Shown: in pieces, positions 21,851-32,796 of the stretch
How positions within the stretch are numbered: position 1 is the first letter of the stretch
How the letters are laid out: each line of letters begins with the position of its first letter
Origin: Adiantum capillus-veneris
Taxonomy: Eukaryota; Streptophyta; Polypodiopsida; Polypodiales; Pteridaceae
Assembly: GCA_014529385.2 (NCBI GenBank)
Contig: CM043961.1
Coordinates: 15,022,478 to 15,086,477 of the forward strand
Length of the DNA: 64,000 nt
Direction of reading: 5' to 3'
Notes under the pieces: generated by a model
Seen by the model: only the letters and a program-made list of their open reading frames with translations
Told to the model about the DNA's origin: nothing
The model's database searches: none
Position numbers and translations under genes: made by a program

Positions 21851-22800
21851 GAGGGGGAATGGGGGAACACACCTGGCACACAAACAAAGGCCTCTCTATA
21901 GCTCACGCACCCCTATCCTCTCAAAAACACCTCAAAAACACACTTTACACTAGCAAACCACCGCCTTATCACTTCCCAATGCTTGCACACTCCACAGGAC
22001 CAACACACAACACAGACTTACTGTCACGGTCTGTTTCCACCCTTGCACACACACACAGCCCGCTAAATCTCACACAAAGCACCACCAGTCCGAGGGGGCA
22101 CACACGTCCACACTGCCGCCACCGCGGGGAAACACAAGAGCAAGAGAAAGAGGGGGGGCGGGGGGCGGGAGGGGAAACGTTAGCACAACTGGGCAATAGT
22201 GGCTTGATTACACTTCATAAGGCAAATACAAAGCTTGCGGTGCCATCACAATGGCCATTTGCATGAGAAAATACCCACTTCTCTGCCAAAAAAACTCCAC
22301 TCTGCAGGCTTCAAACGACACCAAAAACCCTCATTTGATTTAAAAAATGTCTTTTATAGTGGGAGGCTTTAACTTTGGAAACTGCATTTTAATTGGCCCA
22401 TCTGGTATCTCAATTTGGCATCTTTGGAAGGAGGGAGCCGCCTTGCTTGATCTGATCTCTCCTCTTTGCTTGTGCTTGAGAGGGGTGCACTAGCGATGTC
22501 ACTAGTTCCCCTTGGCATTTTTCAATTTATTTATTTCTTTTTTGCCCTTTTTCCACGTTGGCAACCCTCCCATTTGACCAGCCTTTGATTCACCTTTGAC
22601 CAACCTTGCTAGCTCCCTTTAACCCTTAGGAGCCCCCTTTGATGGGCCGACCACCTTTGAAACTCCTTCTAACTCCCTTTCATTTGTCCTTTGATTGGCC
22701 TCCAATTGCCACGGCTTGTCCACTTTGTCCTACCACTTTGGAGTTCCTTTGGACCATTTTGCCCGGCCCTTAATTGCCCCCCTTGGACATAGATCCTTTC

Positions 22801-22845
<45 letters not shown>

Positions 22846-23070
22846 CCCCCCCATGTCCACATGACACGTCCCTTACCCCTTGGAACTAGCGAGGTCTCTA
22901 GCTGGGGGGCGGGGGGGGGGGGGGAGGGGTGCCTTACTTTCAAAAGGGGTCCTCACGAGCATGGGAACAACCACCTAACTAGGCCTTGCCACATCACCAT
23001 TGCATACACCGCTACCACCTACCACCGGTTCAATGCTGCCGCCTGCCTTCTAGGCAAAAGAGAAGGTGTT
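21851..23070. other. Possible LTR of the gypsy relic, with CT and poly-G tracts; no gene
   Basis: There are CT repeats (about 22,804-22,843) followed by a C run, and a G-rich run near 22,905-22,924. The left part resembles the left part of the repeats at 23,071 and 55,560, which suggests a related but diverged LTR. Boundaries are not determined, and no coding family was seen. Confidence 0.4.
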
Positions 23071-24703
23071 GGAAAGGGGGAAATGGGAAAACCACCAGCA
23101 CACAATATAAATGCCTCTCTATAGCCCAGTGATCTCCCTGCACCCATATCCCCTAGTGAACACACACCTAGACTCCCTATCTGTAAACATTCAATGTCCA
23201 AGCCCGGTCCCAATCATCCCTAATTGCAAACATTCAACCACAAAAGCACATACTCTATTATCTCTACCTTTGAACATAACACCATTTAATCAACCACATA
23301 CACAACACACCCACACAAACTTGATAGGAAGAGAGAGCCTGAATTGAACACCAGAGAGATAATGGCTATAGTCGCGGTGACATGTATACAATATCTGATA
23401 TTTTCTCCCCTCGGCGACCATCAACCTATCAGACCAGCTACTGTCCTCTTGGCTTGCGGATAGCACCCTCTTTCATGCAGTTAACGACTCCACTATTGAT
23501 GGGCCTTCTCTCCTATGCGACCAACTTCCTGTGATCTTCGGCCCCCCTCGGCCAATCCTTCAAAAACTTGCCTTATGCAACCACCTGCAGCCTTCCAACC
23601 TGCTTCTTCATGCAGTCGACAACTCGCCATCTCTGGTCCTGCCCGCCCCTGCAACCACCTCCTGTCAACGCCAACACTGGCGGCCTGCTCCTCATGCAAC
23701 TTGTAGCGCCTGCTCACGCCATCACTCGCCAACCTTAAGCTACGCCACCCTTTGGATATGGCAGCCCTTCCACCCTCTCCGGTCTTCAACTACAAAACAA
23801 TGCCTTCCTTGACTGTAGTCGGCCACCCTGTGGCTCTCCAAAACAGCACCACAATTGCAGTGCCTGCACCTTGCACTGCAGCCACCCCTGGCGGCCCTCT
23901 ATGGCCCTTCTTGGCCCTCTGTAATCGGTAACCTTCTGCTCCCACAAAAAACAGTGCCAGCCACCCTATATCGGGCTCCAGCCCTCGTCCTCTTCTCAAC
24001 TGCCTCCCTTGATGGTGTCACCACCCTCTAGCAGCCCCTGGCCCGCTCTGTGTAGCTCCTGGCCATGCCATCCCGCTTCAAGCCACAACTAGCCACTCTC
24101 CTCCTTCTCGGCTCCCTGGCCTATCTCGCCTTCAGCCCTCCTTGCCAAGGGCGGCTTCCCTCCCATGTAAGGCCCAAGTGGCCTCCTCCTTCTCACCTCC
24201 TCTGCAGTTGCTCGCATGCCAACCTCCACCTGTCAACTTTCCATGTAGCACTGCTTCGTCGATTGGAGACAGACAGAAGTCCTTTTTTTTCTTTTTGCCT
24301 TTTAAAAGAACAAAGACATGCTTTTCTAAAACCTTGCTTGGCGAATGGTCCCACACCTCTTCGAAAGAATTCTTCAACTCCATCTCAAGCACACACTTTG
24401 ACTCTTTGAGTTCAACACTCTTAGAAAAAAACGCTTAGCTTCCTTTCGCAACACCGAGCTTGAGCAACCATTGTGGATACATCATCACTTTCTGACGAGA
24501 AAACCCACCCTCCTTTAGCAACCTTAAGCTCGGACTAGAAAAACTTGAAGATACCCTTGGCCTGCTAAGTACCTCATCCGACATACATATTGGAAGAGCA
24601 TCTGGTTTCCGCTACATCAAGTATCTCCTTAAGCACTTTGCAATCTTCTTGGGAACCTCCATGTACAAGCTTTAGAGCTCTCCCTGGGCCGACCAAAACT
24701 GGG
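23071..24703 (-). repeat. Long direct repeat, left copy (probable 3' LTR of the outermost LTR element)
   Basis: About 1.63 kb, closely similar in the same orientation to 55,560-57,149. It starts at TGGAAAGGGGGAAATGGG and the similarity ends at CCGACCAAAACTGGGTG. With the gag fragments between the two copies (minus strand), the arrangement fits an LTR pair with the right copy as 5' LTR. Frames inside it are proline/serine-rich and are probably not real. The outer termini and a target duplication were not established, so the LTR label is inferred. Confidence 0.65.
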
Positions 24704-25125
24704 TGAGCCGATGGCCGGTGGTCGGAAGTCAATGGCCGGTGGCCAGTGGCCGAATTCAAAAGCGGACTTGTCTTCTCAAGGGCGGCCACACATGGGCGGA
24801 TTGGAGGGTCCGAGTTGGACTTATTCGCACAAGGGCGGCTACACATGGCTGTCTCTCATAAGAGAGGGCAGCCCTTTTGGCCTATAAAAGGAGGCCATTT
24901 CTACACACATTTCATAGTGTGAAGTTGATGCAACAAGGTGAGTGTGAGGTGGTGAGAGTGAAGCAAGGCGGGAGCTCCATTAAGGGTATAATCCCTTTGT
25001 AAACTACTTCTTGTTTTGAAAGCTATGGGAATTGTCGGACTCCTCTTTTGAACTTGTCAATTCTTGGACCATTGCTACCTTCCTCGTTGTTGGCTCTGGA
25101 ACTGGCACCTCTTCTTGAAAAACTT
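24704..25125 (+). other. Unassigned segment with a TATA-box palindrome; possible LTR fragment
   Basis: This lies between the end of the long direct repeat and the gag fragment. It holds GGCCTATAAAAGGAGGCC (24,879-24,896), a TATA box inside a short inverted repeat. This is common in gypsy LTR promoters, here in plus orientation. It has no counterpart beside the right copy at 57,149, so it may be a separate inserted LTR piece or the 3' untranslated part of the element. Confidence 0.4.
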
Positions 25126-25597
25126 TTACGACCTCGCTCTCTTGAGGAAGCAAACTGGGTGGATCCTGAATATGCCTCGTTGCACCTGTTGAGCCCTGGT
25201 TAGCACTTCTTCTAGCTCTTCTACCCTGGCATCAACTTCACGTGCTTTGATCACATTCATATCAACAAAAACAGGAGCTTTTACCTCTTGATGCTCTTTA
25301 ATTTGTTTGGGCTTAGATCCACTGGCTATCATGATTGCCGACTGTAGCAACCCTGCCTCCATCTTCTTCTTCATCTTTCGACTCTTTGCTCTGGCAACTC
25401 TGACAGCTTCATCATAAGTGCTTGGATCTTCATAGTCCAGTCTCTCACGAACATAAAGATGCAAGCATGATAGAAACTTATCCATCTTAAAGAATGCCGC
25501 ATTGGTTCCTTGGGTAGCAGCTGCAAAATCCCCCCAATAAGCTTATAATTTATCAACAAAAGCATCAAAATTTGCACTTACTTCTTGCTGCGAGCCT
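25126..25597 (-). pseudogene. Retrotransposon gag, downstream part (split by insertion)
   Basis: The minus-strand frame contains FLSCLHLYVRERLDYEDP and YDEAVRVARAKSRKMKKK, typical of the C-terminal half of plant LTR-retrotransposon gag (capsid). Reading upstream, the phase continues through one TAA stop to KGSQQEVSANFDAFVDKL at 25,597. There it is cut by the inverted-repeat element starting at 25,602. The same codon phase resumes 29.6 kb away at 55,244, which shows that both pieces were one gene before insertion. No zinc knuckle, protease or RT follows, so the parent was probably a gag-only element. Confidence 0.82.
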
Positions 25598-25601
25598 TTA
25601 A
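25598..25601. repeat. Target-site duplication TTAA (left)
   Basis: TTAA occurs immediately outside both ends of the element 25,602-55,239 (here and at 55,240-55,243). Removing the element and one TTAA restores an open gag phase. A 3-bp duplication plus one extra terminal base is the alternative reading. Confidence 0.75.
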
Positions 25602-26433
25602 CACTAGGTTGGTAATGGGACACTTTTATGTCCTGTTAAGTGACCATTTTCCTTGATTTATGTCAAGAGTTTCAAGATGGATTTTGAGGTCCTATCTGTC
25701 TAGAAAGTTGTCTCATGAGCTAAAAAAAACTCGACATTTTTTTGGAATATCAATTCCATTTTTAACCTTGTCCTTGCACAACATTTCACAACCTAAACCG
25801 TGTGAAAAAATGGGTCCTATTTTTGGCTTTTTTCAACTTTTTGCAACTATACCACTCTAGAATTCATGTTTGTGAGGTCTATAATGCTAGAGAACTATCT
25901 TTAGTAGTCCTCAACATGTCCTGATGCTTCTAGGGAGAAATAAATGTTAAAGTTGTAAGTTATAACCAAATTACAAAAATTGTCAAATCCTATTTTTTAG
26001 CCAATTTTAGCTCTTCTATGATTTTTTTGGTGGCTTTCATGATATCCAAATACAGTTTTGATTTTCTATGTCGCATATTGTAACATAAAGCTAATATTCC
26101 TTGAGTTTTGGGAAACCTAATACCCTATTTTGCATAGTAGACAACGATGGTTGATTTTTTCAATTATAGAAGAAAATGGAACATTCTAGTATATCAAGTA
26201 TAGCTTTTTCAATATTGTTAGTTCTTGTGACAACTACATGCATTTTGTAGGTAGTAACCATATCTACTCATAAGGATCAAATTTGGCTAGATATTGAATA
26301 GTTTCTATGGGATTCTACAACTCATGATGTTGAGCCCAGTTTTTTCATGTTTGCTGTATTTAGCACTTCATTTTGTCCCCAAGATTCCCCTTGGTAAGAG
26401 ATTTATTATTATTTTGACATGCTCCATGGCTCC

Positions 26434-26436
26434 TTA
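26434..26436. repeat. Target-site duplication TTA of the CACTA complex (left)
   Basis: TTA directly precedes the CACTA end at 26,437 and directly follows the opposite end at 54,737 (54,738-54,740). A 3-bp duplication is the norm for plant CACTA elements. Confidence 0.85.
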
Positions 26437-26720
26437 CACTACAAGAGGTTGTGTGCTCTTGTGACGCTATTAGTGACGGAAATACACTGGGTTTTTATAA
26501 CACCCGGCGTCGCTAATAGTGTCGCTACGAGAGCGTCGCTATATGCGACGCTATAGGCGTCACTATGAGCGTCTCTATATAGCTACGCTTATAGCGACGC
26601 TCATAGCGACGGTCATAGCGACGGTTATAGCGACGTTTACACAGAAGTCTATAGCGACGCTCCAGAGCCATAAATAGCAACGGTTATAGCGACGCCCGAG
26701 AGAAATGATAGGCATAAAGA
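26437..26720 (-). repeat. CACTA 3' terminal and subterminal repeat region (copy I)
   Basis: The terminus CACTACAAGAGGTTGTG is followed by a dense array of short AGCGACG / CGTCGCTA motifs in both orientations, spaced about 10-12 bp between 26,500 and 26,700. Such subterminal arrays are the TNPA binding sites in En/Spm elements. The region is nearly a mirror of 49,340-49,594. Confidence 0.88.
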
Positions 26721-26834
26721 ATTGATTGGCAAAATGAACTGCGGTGACGAATGTAATAATATACATGGTTCAAAAAGACGTATAAAATCCGTCTCATGAT
26801 ACATAAGCTATGAGACACCCTAAACTAATGCTAT

Positions 26835-28169
26835 CTAGCTACGGCTAAACTGACGTCGTCTAGTCAGACGTCTCATCGCGTCCAAGCGGCGTATCTGTCG
26901 GATTCTGCAAAAAAAGACAATAGGACAGCTTTCAGTAAGTATAAACATATAACGACATTTATAAAACAATACAAAAAATAGAAAAGAGTAAACCCTAATA
27001 CTAACCATGCCGCCACGAGAACTAAGAATGTCCATCAGAGCGTTTAAGCCCTTCCTGTCTGCGCACTCGCGCTCGTACGGTGTGGGATCACGTCCTGTCA
27101 TCGACCACTGTCAAAACATACAAAGATTTCATTATGTTAGAATTTAAAAACTCATAAACCCTAAACTATCGAACATAAAGAGCAATGCGAAAACACTTAC
27201 AAAATCGGCCTCAAATGATGCCCATCCACCGCTCCCCAAGTGGTGCGAGCTCCTTGCCTCTACTCGCGCTCTGGCTGCATCCTTTTGTTGCTTCCACTTG
27301 TCGGGATTCTCGCGCGCTGCTTTCTTCGCATTCTTCCAATATTCTTTGGCCAGCCAATCTGGCCTGTTCCACCCATGCTTGATTGCTTTTTGCACTTCGG
27401 AACGCTTGTGTTTGCAGTATTCGCGCATTCTAATCTTCATCAGGTCTTCATTGAAGCGCTGATCCCGTGTTGGAACGGGAAACTCATCATGAAGTATGCT
27501 GATGACTCTGTTTTTTAAATCACTTGGTACTTCACTCCATTTGTTTAGTATGTAGTGTCTAAACAGCTGAGAGCAAAGACCACGCATGCGCGAGATCACC
27601 TTCTTGCCGTCATCATCCATGATGATGCCGCTGCTGAAGTCGACGGAGTAAGGCAATCCCTCTGGCCGGTGACGCGTGAACCTGGGTGTCCCGGCAGGGG
27701 TCTCTAGCGGCGTGTTGATGGGGGTACGGACGTCGGGTGTCTCCACCGGCGTCTGGGCCCAGAAGCGAGGAGTGTCGAGTGGGGTGGCTCCTGGCGGAGT
27801 AGGTAGAGGTGTGTAGCTGCTAGGAACAGTCATCCGTGCAAAACCTGGCGTAGATGGCGATGTTGTGGCTGGTGTGGGGGCGGACAAAGAAGGGGAGGGT
27901 AAAGAGCCTCGTCGAACACGAGGCGGTGTGGAGGCATTGGCGGCGGAATCCTTACAACAACCGCCACCGCCACCACTAGAGCGTTGGTGTCTAGACGAGT
28001 GTGAAGATCCTCTCGTCGACGCCGAAGCTTCGGAGCGCGCCGAATGCTCCGAAAGAGAGGGAGATGCGGATGGAGTAGGAACGCGCGATAATGCGCCAGA
28101 GCGATGACGCTCCACGTACCACTGTCTCTGCTGCGGTGACAAAGAAGAAAGAAACTCCTCATCATCCAT
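26835..28169 (-). CDS. TNPA-like / Transposase_24 protein, copy I
   Basis: The second gene of the CACTA element, a putative subterminal-repeat-binding protein. The start ATG at 28,169 (MDDEEFLSSLSPQQRQWY) follows an intron acceptor (AATGCAG). Residues about 20-190 are Ser-, Pro- and Thr-rich with repeated TP motifs (ETPAGTPRFTRH). The C-terminal half has NKWSEVPSDLKNRVISIL, DWLAKEYWKNAKKAAREN and HHLGSGGWASFEADF, which fit the Transposase_24 (Ptta/En/Spm) family. A short intron (GTAAGT, from about 27,200) joins to WSMTGRDPTPYE near 27,105. A second intron leads to a last exon ending ETSD with a stop near 26,860. It is nearly identical to copy II at 47,682. Confidence 0.75.
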
Positions 28170-28441
28170 ACCTGCATTAAACACACGAATATTTAAACTT
28201 AATATTGAATGAATAGAGTAGACAATGACGCAAAGACCATTAAATACAATGACGTAATGACGCATATAAATACAATGACGCAATGAATTGAGTGATAGAA
28301 GAGGCAAGTCGAAAACTCAGAATTTTCAATCAAAAGATGTGAGCGCGAGTAGAAAAGAGCGTTATACACCATGGAAGGTACTTAGAGAGCCAGAGCTTTT
28401 ACAACACGGAGCAAAATTGTTCAAATACAATATTTATGGCT

Positions 28442-28967
28442 TTAAGAGATCTCTCTCTCATCCTCGCATAACTCAGCATAACTTCCTATATCTATATAGA
28501 GCTCTCCGTTTAAACACATATCCTCTGTTTCATTTTGTAGCTCTTCTGCATGCACCCCATATAGAGTAGTAGCATCTTGATGCTCGTCTGGCACCACCGT
28601 AGCGGCTTCTGATTGAGCATCTTCACTGATCTCCTCCATTGATGCCGTTGTGATTGGCACATGGTAGCCTTCATACGTCCTTGCACTATGAGGGGCTACC
28701 TCTATGACGTACCACCAGTTTGATGTAGACTTTGTAGGATGAAATATTACCTGCCAGAGCCACATAACTTACATGAGAGCTTTCAAGCACATAACTTGTA
28801 AAAGGGGGATGTTAACTATTTACATACTTACTTGTTCACAATACTCGGGTAGTACGAAAGTGTCTCTTAGGTCAGTCAATTTCTTAGTAGAATCCACCTC
28901 AAGAAAACCAGACTCTCCTCTACGCACAGTAGCGTTGCGACCCTCCATGATTATCTTGAACCATTGC
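28442..28967 (-). pseudogene. TNP2 transposase C-terminus (DUF4216), copy I, beyond the gypsy insertion
   Basis: The end of the copy I TNP2 gene. Exon pieces VQWFKIIMEGRNATVRRG and LRDTFVLPEYCEQ are separated by a short intron from QVIFHPTKSTSNWWYVIEVA, the DUF4216 domain that closes plant TNP2 proteins. The reading ends at a stop near 28,442 after an acidic tail. The upstream part is 12 kb away at 41,031, because a gypsy element entered between FVDLFDV and VQWF. Confidence 0.8.
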
Positions 28968-28971
28968 ACGT
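28968..28971. repeat. Target-site duplication ACGT of the 12 kb gypsy element (left)
   Basis: ACGT lies at 28,968-28,971 and again at 41,031-41,034. The undisturbed CACTA copy II has a single ACGT at the same place (near 46,880). Four bases match; a fifth (C versus A) does not. Confidence 0.8.
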
Positions 28972-30983
28972 TGTCGAGAAATTTGCGGTCTTGCCAGGAA
29001 AGCACCGGGCTTATGGCTGTGAGAGTTTGTGAGAGAACTCAACAAAAACTATATGAAGGAGTTAAACCATAGATGCCATGAAGACTAGGGTTTGGAAAGA
29101 AGTGCAATCAAAGAAGACTCACTCTTTCTCTCTTGCATTCACACACACAAAGAAAGAACGCAAAAGAGAATGTCAAAACAATACGAAGATGAAAACATCA
29201 AGGCTATGGTCATATCGTATCATGGGTAATATGAAAGAGTTAATGGATGAGTTAATGGCATTCAATCTTGGCTGACCAAATAGGCTACGAATTGTTCTTT
29301 GGAATTGTAGTTTTGTGCTTACCATAATATATATATTTTGTCTAGTGATTGGGATTAATTGTGTGTACAAATCCTCTTGGTTCATAGCAAGATAACTACG
29401 CTTACATCAAAAGAAAAATTATAGTCTATGAGAGGTAGTATGACGGGATCCGGTGATAGAAGTATTTCATTGAGCCTTTCAGGGCCGAAGAGAAACACTA
29501 TACGTTGTTGAAAGTGTATTTTACGGCTAATCCATATGTTAATTCTAATAGATCGTACAGAGTGAAAGCGATAGAAATGATCATCATGTGGGTTATTCAT
29601 CTAGGATAGTATGTGAGAAATGTAGATATGAGAGAAGTGAAGAGATGAGAAGTTTCCCTCCCAAGGCCTATTCTTGCATGTAGGCAATAAGGATACTGCG
29701 GGGAGAGATGTACCTGTAGCAAGAGAACCTAGAGAGGATGAATTACTAAGAATGAGAGAGATAGGTTTGGTTAAGGAGATAATATTAGATACATATATAT
29801 ATATATATATGTTGGATTAGAGATGAAAATGAAAACAACAAGAAATCAAGAAAACATCAATGTAGAACACATCTTACTTCAAACCCTTCGGCACCATTAT
29901 TGATGGGAGAGAGAAGAAGAGTGGATAATTCCACTTTGATTGATACACCAAGTGCAAAACCTTCTTTGACTAAAGTTGATCTTCCAAGGTTAGCTTGTTG
30001 CAAGAATGGCTAGTCTCCCTCTAGGAGAAAGTGTAGGCTTGGGCTTATGTTAATGGCTAAGTACAATTAGGCATTACTACTCACTCCCTCAAGAATTCCT
30101 CTCATCAATGGCTTGAATGCTTGAGTTCCTTCCAAGGAAGAAGAGGTCCCCTTTTATAGGTGAAGGGGACCCCCAAGGGTTTACACAAGAAGAGAGGAGC
30201 CAGTGTGAACATGAATTGCAAAAGTTGGAAATGAGCTGTCCTTGCATGATGTGGGCAGACTGGGGTCCAGTATTTTGATCATATCTCCTCAACCATGGCT
30301 CCAAATAAAAAAGTAAAAATATGGACAAAAACTTCAGCTCATTAGCTACGATTTTCATTTTAAAATTGTTTTCCAATTCGGATTGGAACCTTGTGTAAAA
30401 AATTCATCAAAATAGGGTCCATTTATGGCAGCAAAAGTCTTCATGTGGTCTCCTTAGCCTAGACTTTCATTTAATTCACAAGGACACCTCATGCCATATG
30501 AAATCATGACATTGCTCCTTGACAAAGTTTTATAATCATGCTTGCAATAATGCATTAAAATAAGTGTATCTTTGAAATCATGCCACCTAGTGTCCCACTA
30601 GGATTTGATTCTCTCCTAGTAGCTATTTAAAAAGAAATATAAGAAAAGTATAAAAAATACGTAGAATATATATATATTGGAGTTTACCCCAGATATAGGA
30701 TCTAGCTAGGGTGTGAGATGATAATGAAATAGTAGAAATAAAGAATCAATGCTTTTTGCCCCAAGTTAAAGAGGCGGAGCTATTGATGCTTTTCCCATAG
30801 TATTTTTTGATGGTAAAGTAAGGATAGGTTACCCTTGAGAAAAATAATAGGATGAGATAGAAGGCTTATTATTATACTTAAATATGTATATGTACACTAT
30901 AGGAAATATAATTATGTATCTAAAAAAATACAAGATAGATCTTGTAGCATGCGTTTCCACTATGTACGTGTCACAACACGACA
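28972..30983 (-). repeat. 3' LTR of the chimeric gypsy element (full length)
   Basis: 2,012 bp. In the minus sense it begins TGTCGTGTTGTGACACG and ends TTTCTCGACA. TATA box CACCTATAAAAGGG at 30,149-30,162. An AT run lies at about 29,795-29,811. Closely similar to 39,106-41,030 apart from the 110 bp missing there. Small frames in it (29,173-29,385 and 29,382-29,600) also occur in the other LTR but match nothing known. Confidence 0.88.
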
Positions 30984-31000
30984 TCCACCCCCTCTAAACC
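30984..31000 (-). promoter_or_regulatory. Polypurine tract of the chimeric gypsy element
   Basis: The minus strand reads GGTTTAGAGGGGGTGGA and directly abuts the 3' LTR start TGTCGTG. Confidence 0.85.
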
Positions 31001-31041
31001 TGCACATCCTTCGGTATGTGCCACATTGTCTCTTTGTAAGA

Positions 31042-32691
31042 TTAGACCTCTTGTACATCTTCCTTGTCTTCTTCTTCACTGGATGATTCCAGAGCTTCAT
31101 GTTCACTTTGATCTTCACCTGTGTTTTTCTCTTCTTCCTCATCCATATCTTCTAGATCATTGTCTCCTCTTCTCTTAAACATTTTAATCCTTTTTCCTGC
31201 AATGGGAATCTTTACTTCTGTACCATCTAGTTCAGACAAGCTGTAAGTAGCATTTTCATGCACATGCTTTACAACATACGGTCCAAACCATATTTTTGAG
31301 AACTTACGCATGACTGTGTGCTGGTTATCAAGGCTACTATCATACACTAAAACCCAGTGACCTTTGTCAATTCCTTTGCTCCTGAGTCGATGTCGCTTAT
31401 CAAAATAGTCCTTGTTTTTTATCCTTGCATTTTTGAGTCGTTCTTTTGCAGCTTCAATGTCTCCAGGTCTTCTCTCTAACTGCCTTATACGCAGTGCAAG
31501 GAGATCTTCCCTACTAAGCCCCTCTTGCCAAGGTAGTACATTCCATGTGGGAATTGTATCCTCAATCAGCATCACTGGCTTTTGACCATGCATTAGCTCC
31601 GCAGGCATGTAGCCAGTTACTGAGCTATGTGTTGTACGATCAGCCCATAAAGCATATGGTAACAATTTTGGCCACTCACCAACTCTTCCTTCGCAAGCCT
31701 TGGCCAAAGCTTTGATGATAGGAGGATGCCCTCTTTCACTCTTTCCATTGCCTTCAGGGTTGTAAGCTGTAGTAAAAGAAAGCTTGATCCCTAATCTAGA
31801 AAAGAACTCCCTTGCTTCTTCGGCATCCAGTTCACCTCGATCTGCAGTGATTTTTCCAACACAACCATAACGGCAAATCACCTCATCAAGAAGGAATTTG
31901 CACACAGCTTCTGTGGTCTTAGCTCTTAATGCTCTTCCTTCAACCTGGTTAGTTAGGTCCTCTCGTGCAAGAACCAAGTATCTCATCTGCCAGAGTCCTA
32001 AAGGCATCGTGACTAGATCCACAACCCATTTATAGTGCATGGCTAGTGGATATGTAGGGTGCAATCCATCACGATGTCGAACATTTGAATACATTTGACA
32101 AGTTACACATGACTCTACAAACTGAGATACATCTTTATACATACCCTTCCATCAGTATTTTTCTTTCAACTTGGAGAAGGTTGCCCACACACCCCTGTGT
32201 CCAACCCATAGACTCTCATGAAACTCTTGCATGAGCTTTACTTGAGTCTCTTTTTTACATATAACCCGTTGTGGTGTAGCACCCTTTTGTTTAGGATGCT
32301 TCCACAAGTAACCATCCCTTAAAAAGTACCCATATGCTTTCCTGCGTATCCTCTTGAATTCTTGTTCAGACCAATCATCCTGTTTTGTTAGAGTACTCAA
32401 GTACCTTCCAATAGAAAGCCAATCACCTTCATAAAGATCTTTCAAGAACAATTCAAGTGAATTAGTCATGCAGACATTGTTACCTTTGACATGAGAGATA
32501 GAATAGAATTTTGTGCCTACATCATCTCCCTTATCAATCATTTGTGACTCATCTTCATACCTTGCCCTTGATAGCATATCTGCCAGTGTATTGTCTTTAC
32601 CTGCAATGTGCTTAAACTCGGGATTTAAGGACTTAATGTAGGCAATCCACCGCAACATAGCAATGTCTGGTGTTGAGCAGCTTGTAATCAT
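31042..32691 (-). CDS. RNase H C-terminus and integrase of the chimeric gypsy (fungal-like lineage)
   Basis: Frame 32,691-32,152 starts in the RNase H end (IAGKDNTLADMLSR) and contains the integrase zinc-binding region (EFHESLWVGHRGVWATFSKL). A TGA-type stop at about 32,150 separates it from frame 32,142-31,042. That frame has CVTCQMYSN, then the catalytic core (VVDLVTMPLG; KITADRGELDAEEAREFF; TTAYNPEGNGKSERGHPP) with the expected D,D,E positions, and a GPY-like C-terminus (FGPYVVKHV). An acidic Glu-rich tail closes the protein. There is no chromodomain. The stop between the frames is the main visible defect. The gene ends 42 bp before the polypurine tract. Confidence 0.85.
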
Positions 32692-32796
32692 CCCAAGAAG
32701 TGGTAGATAATCTGTTTATACAACCACACATGCACCAATTAGGTACTCTTTCCCACTTTTCAAGGCTGTAACCATACCCCATAACTCTCTCTTTAT

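Noticed and set aside
23490..24440. Proline/serine/cysteine-rich frames on both strands inside the 1.6 kb direct repeats
   Set aside because: They overlap in several phases, differ between the two copies and resemble no family; probably LTR sequence.
29173..29600. Two small conserved frames in both LTRs of the 12 kb gypsy (also 39,196-39,623)
   Set aside because: Conservation follows from LTR identity, not from protein selection.
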